33,965 nt of DNA from Sulfitobacter sp. DFL-14 (GTDB taxonomy: Bacteria; Pseudomonadota; Alphaproteobacteria; Rhodobacterales; Rhodobacteraceae): assembly GCF_003335585.1 (NCBI RefSeq), contig NZ_QBFD01000039.1:6012-39976 (forward strand), written 5' to 3'. This document shows positions 22,444-30,177 of this stretch, in pieces. The notes under the pieces were generated by a model. The model made no database searches, was not told the DNA's origin, and saw nothing but the letters and a program-made list of their open reading frames with translations. Both the position numbers and the translations under genes were made by a program. The first letter of the stretch is position 1. The number at the start of each line of letters is the position of its first letter.

Positions 22444-25152
22444 TCACAAGCTGGCCCCGGTTTGCCGCCGCCACCGGTATTCGCCAGTGAGCAGGATGTG
22501 TGCCCAGCCGAGCGGCGAGATATGCGCCAGTAAATTGGGCGCACAATTCAACCCGGCCCGCTGACGCGCGGCGACGGCCTGACCGAGATGCTTGGTGTTC
22601 CAGTAGATGATGATGGCAGCGAGCAGGTTGAGGCCGGCCATGCGGTAGTGCTGCCCCTCGGCGGTGCGATCCCGGATTTCACCCTGTCGCCCGATGCGCA
22701 GGGCGTTTTTCAGGGCGTGATGGGCCTCGCCCTTGTTCAAGCCGATCTGGGCCCGGCGCTGCATGTCGGCGTCGAGTAGCCACTCGATGATGAAGAGGGT
22801 GCGTTCGATGCGGCCGATTTCGCGGAGCGCCACGGCCAGCTCGTGCTGGCGCGGATAGGCGGCGAACTTTTTGAGCAACTGACTGGGCGGCAGGACGCCC
22901 GTCGCCATGGTGGCCACGGCACGCAGGACGCCAGGCCAGTTCTGGACGATGACGCCTTCGCGGATCTTGCTGCCGATCAAGCCGCGCAACTCGTTCGGCG
23001 CGGTGGCGGGATCGAAGAGATAGAGCCGCGTTGACGGCAGATCCCGGATGCGCGGAATGAACCGGTAGGACAGCAGCGCGGTCACGGCAAAGACCTGGTC
23101 TGTAAAGCCACCGGTGTCGGCATACTGCTCCGAGATCTTTTGTCCGGCCTCGTTCATCAGCAGCCCGTCCAGAATGTAGGGCGCCTCGCTCACGGTGGCC
23201 GGAATGTTCTGGGTGGCAAAGGGGCCGAACTGGTCGGAGACATGGGTATAGGCCTTGAGGCCTGGCTCGGAGCCGTATTTCGCGTTGATGAGGTTCATGG
23301 CTTCGCCCTGCCGGGCGGCGGGGAAGAATTGCCCGTCACTGGACGCGGTGACGCCCCCGCCCCAGAATTGGGCCATGGGCAGCCGGGCCTGTGCCTCAAT
23401 TACCAAGGCGAGGGCCTGGTTGATGGCATCGCTCTCCATATGCCATCGCGACAAGCGGGAGAGTTGGAAGTAGTCATGTGTGCTGGTCGCTTCGGCCATC
23501 TTGCTGAGCCCAAGATTCAAACCTTCAGCCAACAGCACGGTCAGCATCCCGATCTGGTCTTTGCAGGGCGCGCCGGTCTGCAGATGTGTGAAGGCTTCCG
23601 TGAAGCCAATATCTGCATCGACCTCCTGCAGCAGTTCGGTGATCCGTATGGTCGGCAACCGGTCGTAGAGATCGAGCACCAGCTCGTCCGCCTCTTGCGG
23701 CACCGCCGCACTCAGGCGGTCAGTTTTCAAGACACCATTCTCGATCGACCCGCCCGGGATCGCCCCTGCGCGAGCCGCCTTGGCCAGTCGCGCCAGCCCG
23801 TCGGTCATGCGCGCCTTGCGATCGGCAAGCCAGGTTTCCGGGTCGAGCGGCACCGTCAGCCTTGGCGCGCCCTCTACCGCCTCCGCAGGAACCAGGGCCT
23901 GCTTCAGATCAGCGTAGCGCCGGGAATGGAGGAGCCAGATGTCACCCGACCGGAACGCCTCCCGCAAATGAAACAGCACCGCAACCTCCCAGAGCCGATG
24001 GCCGTCACCGGCGGCAGCGTTCAGATGGCGGTGCCATTTCGAGCCGCGCCGCAGAAAGCCAACTGGGCGGGTTTCGGGCTTTTCATCGTCTGCGATCAGC
24101 GCGGTCGCCTGCAGCAAGGGAGCTGCGATACCCGCCGCCTCGATATCGAGAACGCGCAGCATGCGCGGGGCATAGCGCCGGAACCGAAGATAACCTTGGC
24201 CAACATGGGTCAATGGGTCTGCGGCCATCGTGTGCGTCAACTCGGCGGCGGTGGCGACCAGCCCTTCGAGCCGACCCCACCCGCAAGCCAGCTCTGTCGC
24301 CTGATCCAAGGAAGACCCATCGCTTCTGGCGTCCAGCAGGGCCGACCCGAGAGATTTGAAGGCGCGCAGGGTGTCCTGCACCGCCGCCTTTGCGTCGGCG
24401 ATTTTGGCGTCGCACAGCCTCTTCGCGCCCTGCCAGGTCTTGCCGACGATCCGGTCATGGGTCTCGACCACCGCGTCGGAAATCGCGGCACACCACTCGA
24501 CGGCGCAAACCGCGAGAATGGCCAGGCGGCGGTCGCTGCTGATGTCACGCAGACCATCGGCAAAGTAGCGTTCGCCCTGACGCCGCAGGCCGGTCACCCG
24601 ATGGGGTGGAATGCCCGCGAGGATATCTAGCGAGATGTTCAGATCCCGCAGAACCTCCAGCCGATCGAGGAGGCGGCCAACATCGGCCGAGTTCTGACCA
24701 ACTTCGAATTGGCGCAGCCAGATGAACCGGCTGACCGTGCCATCGACCATCTCCGTGAGCAGGGTGTCCAGGCGGGCCTTCAGTTCCCGCGCGCGATGCC
24801 CGGAGAACATCTTGAAGCCATAGAGCTGGCGCAAGTCGACCAAATGCCTGCGCCGCGTTACGTCGGTCTCGGCGTATCGGCAAAGCTCATCCATCTCTTC
24901 GCCAAGCTGTGCTGCGATGAAGCTGCTGATGGCCTCTGAAATGACCTCACCCGACGCCAACAGTCGGCCAGGATATCGGAAAGCACAAAGCTGAAGGGCG
25001 AAGCCGAGGCGATTGCGTGCATGGCGACGGGTTCGAATGAATTCGAGGTCATCGTCCGCCAGTGTGTAGTGGTAGAGGATGGTGGCTTCGTCTGTCGGCA
25101 GATCGAACAGCGCCGCGCGCTGGCGCGCGGTCAGGATAGAGCGTCTTGGCAT
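22444..25152 (-). CDS. tnpA: Tn3-family transposase TnpA
   Basis: A 902-residue transposase with the N-terminal DUF4158 DNA-binding region (LTARQRAALFDLP, then RRHARNRLGFALQLCAFRYP) and the C-terminal Tn3 catalytic domain. The DDE acids lie in ASSDGQFFPA, QYADTGGFTDQVFA and LNKGEAHHALKNALRIGRQG, and the closing block SPLGWAHILLTGEYRW is intact. It is somewhat shorter than the roughly 1000 residues of Tn3 or Tn21 transposases, but no key motif is missing. AGGGAC precedes the ATG. It is divergent from tnpR across the res region, the usual arrangement for TnpR control of both genes. Confidence 0.95.
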   Translation of the reverse strand: MPRRSILTARQRAALFDLPTDEATILYHYTLADDDLEFIRTRRHARNRLGFALQLCAFRYPGRLLASGEVISEAISSFIAAQLGEEMDELCRYAETDVTRRRHLVDLRQLYGFKMFSGHRARELKARLDTLLTEMVDGTVSRFIWLRQFEVGQNSADVGRLLDRLEVLRDLNISLDILAGIPPHRVTGLRRQGERYFADGLRDISSDRRLAILAVCAVEWCAAISDAVVETHDRIVGKTWQGAKRLCDAKIADAKAAVQDTLRAFKSLGSALLDARSDGSSLDQATELACGWGRLEGLVATAAELTHTMAADPLTHVGQGYLRFRRYAPRMLRVLDIEAAGIAAPLLQATALIADDEKPETRPVGFLRRGSKWHRHLNAAAGDGHRLWEVAVLFHLREAFRSGDIWLLHSRRYADLKQALVPAEAVEGAPRLTVPLDPETWLADRKARMTDGLARLAKAARAGAIPGGSIENGVLKTDRLSAAVPQEADELVLDLYDRLPTIRITELLQEVDADIGFTEAFTHLQTGAPCKDQIGMLTVLLAEGLNLGLSKMAEATSTHDYFQLSRLSRWHMESDAINQALALVIEAQARLPMAQFWGGGVTASSDGQFFPAARQGEAMNLINAKYGSEPGLKAYTHVSDQFGPFATQNIPATVSEAPYILDGLLMNEAGQKISEQYADTGGFTDQVFAVTALLSYRFIPRIRDLPSTRLYLFDPATAPNELRGLIGSKIREGVIVQNWPGVLRAVATMATGVLPPSQLLKKFAAYPRQHELAVALREIGRIERTLFIIEWLLDADMQRRAQIGLNKGEAHHALKNALRIGRQGEIRDRTAEGQHYRMAGLNLLAAIIIYWNTKHLGQAVAARQRAGLNCAPNLLAHISPLGWAHILLTGEYRWRRQTGASL

Positions 25153-25156
25153 GTGG

Positions 25157-25194
25157 TTTTGTCCCTGTTAATCATTAGTCTGTTCAGGACAAAA
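25157..25194. promoter_or_regulatory. res: Res site I-like inverted repeat between tnpA and tnpR
   Basis: TTTTGTCC (25157-25164) and GGACAAAA (25187-25194) form a perfect 8-bp inverted repeat spanning 38 bp, just upstream of the tnpA start. Tn3-family resolvases bind such sites between the divergent genes to resolve cointegrates and repress transcription. The remaining gap to 25246 could hold further subsites. Confidence 0.6.
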
Positions 25195-25246
25195 TCCGCA
25201 CCAGCAAAATCAAAGGCTTGCAAGGCCAAAATCCAAGGGGGTTTAA

Positions 25247-25855
25247 CTGGGACAGCGTGCCGCCATTTACGCCAGAGTTTCGACATCCGACCAGTCGTGC
25301 GAGCGGCAGGTCACCGAACTCACCGCATTCGCAGAACGCGGCGGCTATGACGTGGTCGGCGTGTTCAGGGAAACAGCCTCAGGGGCCTCGGCCAACCGAG
25401 CCGCTCGCAATCGGATCCTCGACCTCGCGCAGGCCCGTCAGATTGATGCCATCCTTGTCAGCGAGCTTTCCCGGTGGGGGCGCTCCACTCAGGATCTGCT
25501 CGATACCCTCAATCGGCTCGCAGGCTGGAAAGTCTCGGTCGTAGCCATGAATGGCATGACCTTCGAGCTCGACACACCTCATGGACGGATGATGGCCACC
25601 ATGCTGGCAGGGATCGCCCAGTTCGAGCGCGACCTTCTCAGCGAGCGTGTGAAATCCGGTTTGGCCGCTGCCCGAGCGCGGGGCAAAAAGCTCGGCCGCC
25701 AACCTGGTCAGCGACCGAAGTCAGACAAGCTCGCCCCAAAGGTGCTCCAGGCCGTCGCAGAGGGTCGATCATATCGGTGGATTGCCCGTGACCTCGGCAT
25801 CTCAAAAAACACCGTCACCGACATTGTCAGACGGCACCGCCAAAATGCCTTGTGA
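25247..25855 (+). CDS. tnpR: Tn3-family resolvase TnpR (unusual start codon)
   Basis: The frame encodes a full small serine resolvase of about 202 residues. The catalytic block AAIYARVSTSDQSCERQV has its nucleophilic serine at position 12. LVSELSRWGRSTQDLLDTL and MLAGIAQFERDLLSERVKSG follow, and the C-terminal helix-turn-helix is YRWIARDLGISKNTVTDIV. The catalytic start lies well upstream of the first in-frame GTG (25352), which would delete the active serine. Between the in-frame TAA at 25244 and the ATT of IYARVS there is no ATG, GTG or TTG. CTG at 25247, with AAGGGGG about 5 nt before it, is the likeliest start; a degraded start codon is the alternative. The stop codon lies inside the right inverted repeat. 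Confidence 0.82.
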   Translation: MGQRAAIYARVSTSDQSCERQVTELTAFAERGGYDVVGVFRETASGASANRAARNRILDLAQARQIDAILVSELSRWGRSTQDLLDTLNRLAGWKVSVVAMNGMTFELDTPHGRMMATMLAGIAQFERDLLSERVKSGLAAARARGKKLGRQPGQRPKSDKLAPKVLQAVAEGRSYRWIARDLGISKNTVTDIVRRHRQNAL

Positions 25856-25886
25856 TACGATCCTGCCCCCTACCGGAATCCACCCC
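25847..25886 (-). repeat. Right inverted repeat of the Tn3-family transposon
   Basis: Forty bases, inverse of 22290-22329 with one mismatch at position 6. The last codons and stop of tnpR lie within it. Confidence 0.92.
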
Positions 25887-26561
25887 TACCTGTCGGTTAT
25901 CACCAAGCTCGCGGCAATCTTTGCCTTTGCGCAGGTGCTGCGCGACATGCCCGTCGGCAGCGCTTGGCCACTGGTGATCGCAATGATCGCAGCGATCACA
26001 ATGACCTATGGCTATCTGACAGCGTTGGTACAGACCAATCTGGTGCGGCTGATCGCTTATTCTTCGATCGCCCAATCTGGGTATTTCTTGCTCGGCATTG
26101 TGGCACTCGGCGCCAGCCCACTTGCGGTCCCGGGGATTATCATCATGGGTGCCGCATATGTCGCAATGAACCTGGGTGCTTTTGCCATTGTGATGATAGC
26201 TGGACGCACCCTTGTCGACATGCGCGGTTTTGGCCGCAATCGACCAATTATGGGGCTGTCGATGGTGATATTCCTTCTGTCGCTCACCGGCATCCCGCCG
26301 CTGTTTGGATTTGTCGGCAAAGTCTATCTGTTCACCTCTGCAGTTGAGGCAGGGTTCCTTTGGCTTGCGGTGATCGGCATCCTGAATTCCGTGCTGGCGC
26401 TTGGTGTTTATCTGCGCATCGTGGTGCCGATGTATCAGACCGCAAGCTCAAAAACCGGCATGGACACCCCGTCACCACACGCCCTGCTTGTTGTCGTGGC
26501 GACGGTCACTGTCCTGATTACCCTGTCTATGGGGGCATTTGCGGGGCTGTTGCCCAGTTGA
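25887..26561 (+). pseudogene. 5'-truncated NADH-quinone oxidoreductase subunit N (nuoN-like)
   Basis: About 224 codons encode the C-terminal half of a NuoN-type proton-pumping membrane subunit: SVITKLAAIFAFAQVL, LVRLIAYSSIAQSGYFLLGI, AAYVAMNLGAFAIVMIA and FLLSLTGIPPLFGFVGKVYL, with several membrane helices. The N-terminal half is missing, and the frame starts abruptly at the end of the Tn3 inverted repeat. An intact NuoN has close to 480 residues. An ATG inside the transposon could in principle start a fusion, but a half antiporter subunit would not work. Other proton-conducting transporter subunits (Mrp type) are possible relatives. It is remaining host-type sequence to the right of the transposon. 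Confidence 0.82.
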
Positions 26562-26625
26562 TCGCAAACCTTCAATGTGGTTCATGCATAACCGACATGG
26601 ATCATCAAATTTTGACAGCGCAACG

Positions 26626-26665
26626 CAAAGCGCCGCGTCCAGCAAAAGCCGGATACGGCGCTTTG
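26626..26665. terminator. Bidirectional hairpin between nuoN' and the porin gene
   Basis: CAAAGCGCCG (26626-26635) pairs with CGGCGCTTTG (26656-26665); the arms extend inwards to 15 bp with two mismatches around a 10-base loop. It lies between the convergent ends of the nuoN remnant and the torF-like gene. T tracts are weak on both sides. Confidence 0.5.
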
Positions 26666-26680
26666 TCCGTCTTGGAAAAC

Positions 26681-27325
26681 TTAGCGCAGGCTGAATTCGG
26701 TGGTCAGCGATACAATCAACAATCCGTCACTGATACTGGTGTCATGCCATGACGCGTCAATGCCAAAGTTATCGGAGATCGCATAGCTGCCACCGACACT
26801 CCAGTAGTCGTGTCCCCCATTGCTGATCGTGCCGTAGTTGGCTGAAGCACCAAATTTGTCATCGAATGCGTAGTCGATCGAGACGCTTGAATTAACGTAA
26901 TCCGCAACGGGGTCATGCGCAAACCGAAGGCCGACATCCAGCGGATCCAGTACGGAGTACCCCAATGACAGGATGACCTCTCCGCAGCAGTCATTGCTCG
27001 GGTTGCGATAATAGTATCGGGTATATCCCAGATCGTAGTTGAACTTGCCGACTTCATTGCGATAGCCCAGATAGAGGTCCACCTCAACAGAACTGCCAAC
27101 AATTGATCTGGCAGTGTTTGACGCCCAGACGCCTGCATAAAAACCTTCGTACTCGGCCTCCGCCCAAGGCTGGAACGCCGCGCCGGTAGTCTGTTCAATG
27201 CCGTTGAAAACATATCGGCTGGTGAGGGTTGCGCCTGCGGACAGACTTAATTCCTGAGCCATTGTCACGCCGGGTAAGCCCAGACCGATGACGACGGCGG
27301 AAGTCGCAAAAATAGATCGCATCAT
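26681..27325 (-). CDS. TorF-family putative porin (TIGR02001)
   Basis: A 214-residue outer-membrane beta-barrel protein. A signal peptide covers about the first 24 residues (MMRSIFATSAVVIGLGLPGV, then TMAQE). The mature part begins LSLSAGATLTSRYVFNGIEQ, the hallmark of the TorF/TIGR02001 family, and continues as alternating strands such as VDLYLGYRNEVGKFNYDLGY. It ends in a strand finishing with R rather than the usual aromatic residue. It would form a small pore in the outer membrane; the substrate is unknown. The gene is divergent from the small Cys-rich protein gene across a repeat-bearing 220-bp region, so the two may be co-regulated. Confidence 0.85.
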   Translation of the reverse strand: MMRSIFATSAVVIGLGLPGVTMAQELSLSAGATLTSRYVFNGIEQTTGAAFQPWAEAEYEGFYAGVWASNTARSIVGSSVEVDLYLGYRNEVGKFNYDLGYTRYYYRNPSNDCCGEVILSLGYSVLDPLDVGLRFAHDPVADYVNSSVSIDYAFDDKFGASANYGTISNGGHDYWSVGGSYAISDNFGIDASWHDTSISDGLLIVSLTTEFSLR

Positions 27326-27545
27326 TTTTCCTTACTGGAAGATTTTCCTGCTGCACTGTAACGACGAAAATCCGCCCGCCGGAAGCAGGGCGCCCGCATT
27401 TTTGTAACACCTGATTCAATTTTGAACACCGTTACGGGTCGTTGCCCAAAATTGACGCGAAAAAAAACGGGCAACGATTATTCCACTGTAACGAAGTGGC
27501 GCTTATGGCGTCTGATATATGTACCCTTAGTGTCAGGAGGCCCAA
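27326..27545. promoter_or_regulatory. Divergent control region of the porin and the Cys-rich gene
   Basis: CACTGTAACGA occurs twice in direct orientation (27354-27364 and 27484-27494). TCGTTGCCC (27439-27447) and GGGCAACGA (27469-27477) form a perfect 9-bp inverted repeat with a 21-base spacer. AGGAGG lies 6 nt before the ATG at 27546. The repeats suggest regulator binding or alternative-sigma promoters (GTAAC-type -35); which is unknown. Confidence 0.45.
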
Positions 27546-27552
27546 ATGGACC

Positions 27553-27561
27553 AGACAACAA
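27553..27561 (+). repeat. Left 9-bp target duplication of the IS903-type element
   Basis: AGACAACAA directly precedes the left inverted repeat and recurs at 29974-29982 after the right end. A 9-bp duplication is typical of the IS903 group of the IS5 family. Confidence 0.93.
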
Positions 27562-27615
27562 GGCTCTGTTGCACAAATCGGTTGAACGCTGAGTTTCCCC
27601 TTTCCCCGGACGGAC

Positions 27616-28548
27616 TTATCCCACAGCTTCCGTGACGGGTATTCCGAGCGCCGTATAGCGGTTGAGCACGGCGATGCGGACCTGAAGCTCCGCGACTTGG
27701 CGGTCGAAGTCCCGCGCCATGAGCCGCTGGCCCAGCAGTTTGACACAATGCATCTTCGTTTCGACGCGGCTTCGGCGGTGGTATTCGCTCCATCGTCGCC
27801 ACAGGGCACGGCCGAGGTATTTTGATGCGCGCAGGGCCTCGTTTCGGGCGACCGCGCCAGCAGTGACGGTCTTCCATGGCTTGGCGTTCTTGCGGGGCGG
27901 GATGACGGCGTGGGCGCCGCGGCCAGCTATGGCATCGTGGCATTTGCGTGTGTCGTAGGCCCCATCTGCTGTGACGCTGCCGATTTCCTGGTCTGCCGGG
28001 ATCTGGTTGAGCAGGTCGGGCAAAACCGGCGCATCACCGATGTGGCTCCCGGTGATCTCAACAGCCCGAACCTCCAGTGTTTCCTCATCGATGCCAAGGT
28101 GGATTTTGCGCCAGACCCGCCGCTTTGGGCCACCATGCTTGCGGGCGTGCCATTCGCCTTCGCCCTCAACCTTGATGCCGGTGCTGTCGATCAGCAGGTG
28201 CAACGGACCCTTGGAGCCGCGATATGGGATGTTGACGGCCAAGGTTTTCTGACGGCGCGACAGCGTGCTGAAGTCGGGCACCGTCCAGTCGAGGCCAACC
28301 AGGCGCAACAGGCTTTCGACGAAGCCGGTTGTCTGCCGCAGCGCCATCCCGAACAGCACCTTCATCGAAAGGCATGTTTGTATGGCGGCATCGCTGTAGC
28401 TCTGCTGGCGACCACGCTTGCCTGTCGGCGCGGCATCCCAGGTCATCTCGGGGTCAAACCAGATCGTCAGCGAGCCCCGGCGCTTGAGCGCTTCATTGTA
28501 GGCTGGCCAGTTCCTGGTCTTGTAGGTCGGGGGTGTGTGTCTGCTCAT
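27616..28548 (-). CDS. IS5-family transposase (IS903 group)
   Basis: A 310-residue DDE transposase. The DUF4372/IS5-type N-terminus reads NWPAYNEALKRRGSLTIWFD. The catalytic acids lie in HLLIDSTGIKVEGEGEW, VTADGAYDTRKCHDAI and the Y-R-E block, YHRRSRVETKMHCVKLLGQR. The protein is full length and intact. Its element is disabled by the insertion in the right inverted repeat, but the enzyme could act on related copies elsewhere. It reads leftwards, opposite to the interrupted small gene. Confidence 0.95.
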   Translation of the reverse strand: MSRHTPPTYKTRNWPAYNEALKRRGSLTIWFDPEMTWDAAPTGKRGRQQSYSDAAIQTCLSMKVLFGMALRQTTGFVESLLRLVGLDWTVPDFSTLSRRQKTLAVNIPYRGSKGPLHLLIDSTGIKVEGEGEWHARKHGGPKRRVWRKIHLGIDEETLEVRAVEITGSHIGDAPVLPDLLNQIPADQEIGSVTADGAYDTRKCHDAIAGRGAHAVIPPRKNAKPWKTVTAGAVARNEALRASKYLGRALWRRWSEYHRRSRVETKMHCVKLLGQRLMARDFDRQVAELQVRIAVLNRYTALGIPVTEAVG

Positions 28549-28606
28549 ACATCCCAGCTACCACGCTGGATTCACGAGATGAATCCCTCACGCGATTTGT
28601 GCAACA

Positions 28607-28865
28607 TGTGTAACCGCCCCTTGCGCAAGAGGAATCTTCGCAGCTGATTTTGGCGCGTCACCGGGTGCTGACATGTGTCCGGCCTCTGATGCGGCCAGCT
28701 ACATGCCGCGGGCCCGTATGGTGTTCGAGGATCGGGTCCAGATCAAAGCCGCGTGCTCGTTGGCACTCTGTTGCACACTGGTTCTCCCGATCCCGTCTCA
28801 CGACTATTGCGCCAAACTGCTCCTTGCCCTCTTTCGCTCCGACGCCCTCGCGACCTACGGCTGGC
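28607..28865 (-). ncRNA. Candidate bridge/seekRNA region of the IS1111-group element
   Basis: This 259-nt non-coding end lies downstream of the transposase. IS110-family elements encode a structured guide RNA in a long non-coding end that pairs with donor and target; in the IS1111 group it lies on this side of the gene. I have not resolved its folded structure or guide loops. The known target here, CAACA/GAGCC, gives a direct test. Confidence 0.4.
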
Positions 28866-29894
28866 TTATGCCGCCGCGACCGGAGACTGGTAGACGCCGC
28901 CCCGGGCCATCAAGGCCCAAACGATCCGCGCCATCTTGTTCGCCAACGCCACCCGCACCAGCATCGGCGGCTTGCGTTTCAGCATCTCGCCCAGCCAGGT
29001 GCCAGGTCGGGCCGCAGCGTGGACATGTCGCTTTATGATGACGCTGTTGGCACCGATGATCAGCAACCGCCTGAGGGATCGCTCGCCCATCTTTGTCGTG
29101 GCCCCGAGGCGTTGCTTTCCACCCGTCGAATGCTGCCGCGGCACCAAACCGAGCCAGGCCGCGAAGTCGCGCGCCTTGCGGAAGGTCTCGGGGGGTGGCG
29201 CCAAGACCGCGATGGCCGTGGCGATCAGTGGCCCGATGCCCGGAACCGTCATCAAGCGCCGGGCCAACTCGTTCTCTTTGGCCCGGTGGGCGATTTCGGC
29301 ATCGAGCTTCCCTATTTCGGCCTCGAGATGGGTTAGTGCCGCGACCAGAACCTTGAGCGTTCCAACGGCGTCCGCGGGCAGGCCACTAACCGGATCATTG
29401 ACGATGGCGATCAGCTTCGAAGCGTTCGCCGCCCCTTGCGGGACGATCTGCCCGAACTCTGTAAGATGGCCGCGCAGAGCATTGATCACCTGGGTGCGCT
29501 GCCGGATCAAAAGCTCTCGGACTCGAAAAACCATCGCTGCACCTTGGGTCTCTTCGCTCTTCACGGGCACAAAGCGCATCGTCGGACGCTGCGCTGCTTC
29601 GCAAATAGCCTCGGCATCGGCGGCATCGTTTTTCTGGCGCTTGACGAATGGCTTGACGTAGGCTGGCGGGATCAACCGAACGTCATGGCCCAGTTTGCCA
29701 ATCTCGCGCGCCCAGAAATGAGCGCCGCCACAGGCTTCCATCGCGATAACGCACGGCGGCAGCTGGCCGAAAAACTCCAACACCTGCGCTCGCCGCAACT
29801 TCTTGCGCAGAACTGCTCGTCCTGCGTCATCAACTCCATGCACCTGAAATACATTTTTCGCCAGATCCAGTCCGACCGTGATAATCTTCGACAT
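28866..29894 (-). CDS. IS110-family transposase (IS1111 group)
   Basis: A 342-residue DEDD transposase. The N-terminal RuvC-like domain has ITVGLDLAKNVFQVHGVDDA with the first Asp, VIAMEACGGAHFWAREIG with the Glu, and YVKPFVKRQKNDAADAEAI with the paired Asp residues. The C-terminal Transposase_20 domain has LMTVPGIGPLIATAIAVL and PRQHSTGGKQRLGATTKMGE with the catalytic serine region. The ATG at 29894 (MSKIITVG) is the family start; an upstream in-frame start adds 14 unrelated residues. The frame is intact, so the element may be active. Confidence 0.95.
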   Translation of the reverse strand: MSKIITVGLDLAKNVFQVHGVDDAGRAVLRKKLRRAQVLEFFGQLPPCVIAMEACGGAHFWAREIGKLGHDVRLIPPAYVKPFVKRQKNDAADAEAICEAAQRPTMRFVPVKSEETQGAAMVFRVRELLIRQRTQVINALRGHLTEFGQIVPQGAANASKLIAIVNDPVSGLPADAVGTLKVLVAALTHLEAEIGKLDAEIAHRAKENELARRLMTVPGIGPLIATAIAVLAPPPETFRKARDFAAWLGLVPRQHSTGGKQRLGATTKMGERSLRRLLIIGANSVIIKRHVHAAARPGTWLGEMLKRKPPMLVRVALANKMARIVWALMARGGVYQSPVAAA

Positions 29895-29973
29895 GACCGC
29901 TCTCCTTTGTGGATCGTTGCAGACCCACCTTGGCACATTGATGCCGTCGGGGGGCGGTCACATCATCAGAGCC

Positions 29974-29982
29974 AGACAACAA
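29974..29982 (+). repeat. Right 9-bp target duplication of the IS903-type element
   Basis: AGACAACAA follows GAGCC, the split-off tip of the right inverted repeat, and duplicates 27553-27561. Confidence 0.93.
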
Positions 29983-30177
29983 CCAAAACCGAACCATCTG
30001 AAGTTGAAACCGCCAAAGGCGGAGGATGCTGCGGTGGAAACAAGGCCAGCCAGGTTGCAGATGCCCCAGCGGCATCACAGGCATCCGTCAAAACACCTGC
30101 TGCAAAATCCGGTGGCTGCTGTTGTAGCTAGACCATCTCGGCGCCAGCATCAGGTAACGATGTCCGAAAAAACCAAA

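Larger units (their letters stand above)
22290..25886. mobile_element. Minimal Tn3-family transposon, 3597 bp
   Basis: The element is bounded by 40-bp inverted repeats (22290-22329 and 25847-25886) beginning GGGGT and differing at one position. It carries divergent tnpA and tnpR with a res-like region between them and no cargo. The 5-bp duplication expected of the family is absent: the flanks are ACATA on the left and TACCT on the right. The left flank is tniQ and the right flank a truncated nuoN, so a deletion or recombination event probably followed insertion. Confidence 0.92.
28607..29968 (-). mobile_element. IS110-family element of the IS1111 group, 1362 bp
   Basis: The inserted block splits the right repeat of the IS903-type element between CAACA and GAGCC. 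Near its ends lie subterminal inverted repeats, ATGTGTAACCGCCCC (28606-28620) and GGGGCGGTCACAT (29951-29963), which differ by a two-base insertion. No target duplication is seen, as usual for this family. The transposase leaves 74 nt before and 259 nt after the gene; the long 3' non-coding end is typical of the IS1111 group. Boundaries are uncertain by about two bases, because CA occurs on both sides. Confidence 0.88.
27562..29973. mobile_element. IS5-family (IS903-type) element, interrupted by an IS110-family element
   Basis: The left inverted repeat GGCTCTGTTGCACAAATCG (27562-27580) matches perfectly a right repeat that is itself split: CGATTTGTGCAACA at 28593-28606 and GAGCC at 29969-29973. 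Without the inner 28607-29968 the element is 1050 bp, close to IS903. It is flanked by the 9-bp direct repeat AGACAACAA. Because its right end is broken, it should no longer move as a unit. Confidence 0.93.
27546..30131 (+). pseudogene. Small Cys-rich protein gene (54 aa) split by nested insertion sequences
   Basis: The first 16 bases (27546-27561) encode MDQTT after a strong AGGAGG. The rest lies at 29983-30131. Joining them with a single copy of the 9-bp duplication AGACAACAA gives one uninterrupted 54-codon frame. The product begins MDQTTTKTEPSEVETAK, carries GGGCCGGNKA in the middle and ends KSGGCCCS. The two Cys clusters and absence of hydrophobic segments suggest a soluble metal- or thiol-binding peptide; I cannot name a family. 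A long terminator hairpin follows at 30178. The gene is inactivated here, but its exact reconstruction shows that the insertions are recent. Confidence 0.8.

Noticed and set aside
23140..24630. 496-codon plus-strand frame opposite tnpA
   Set aside because: Composition and lack of any motif mark it as an antisense shadow of the intact transposase.
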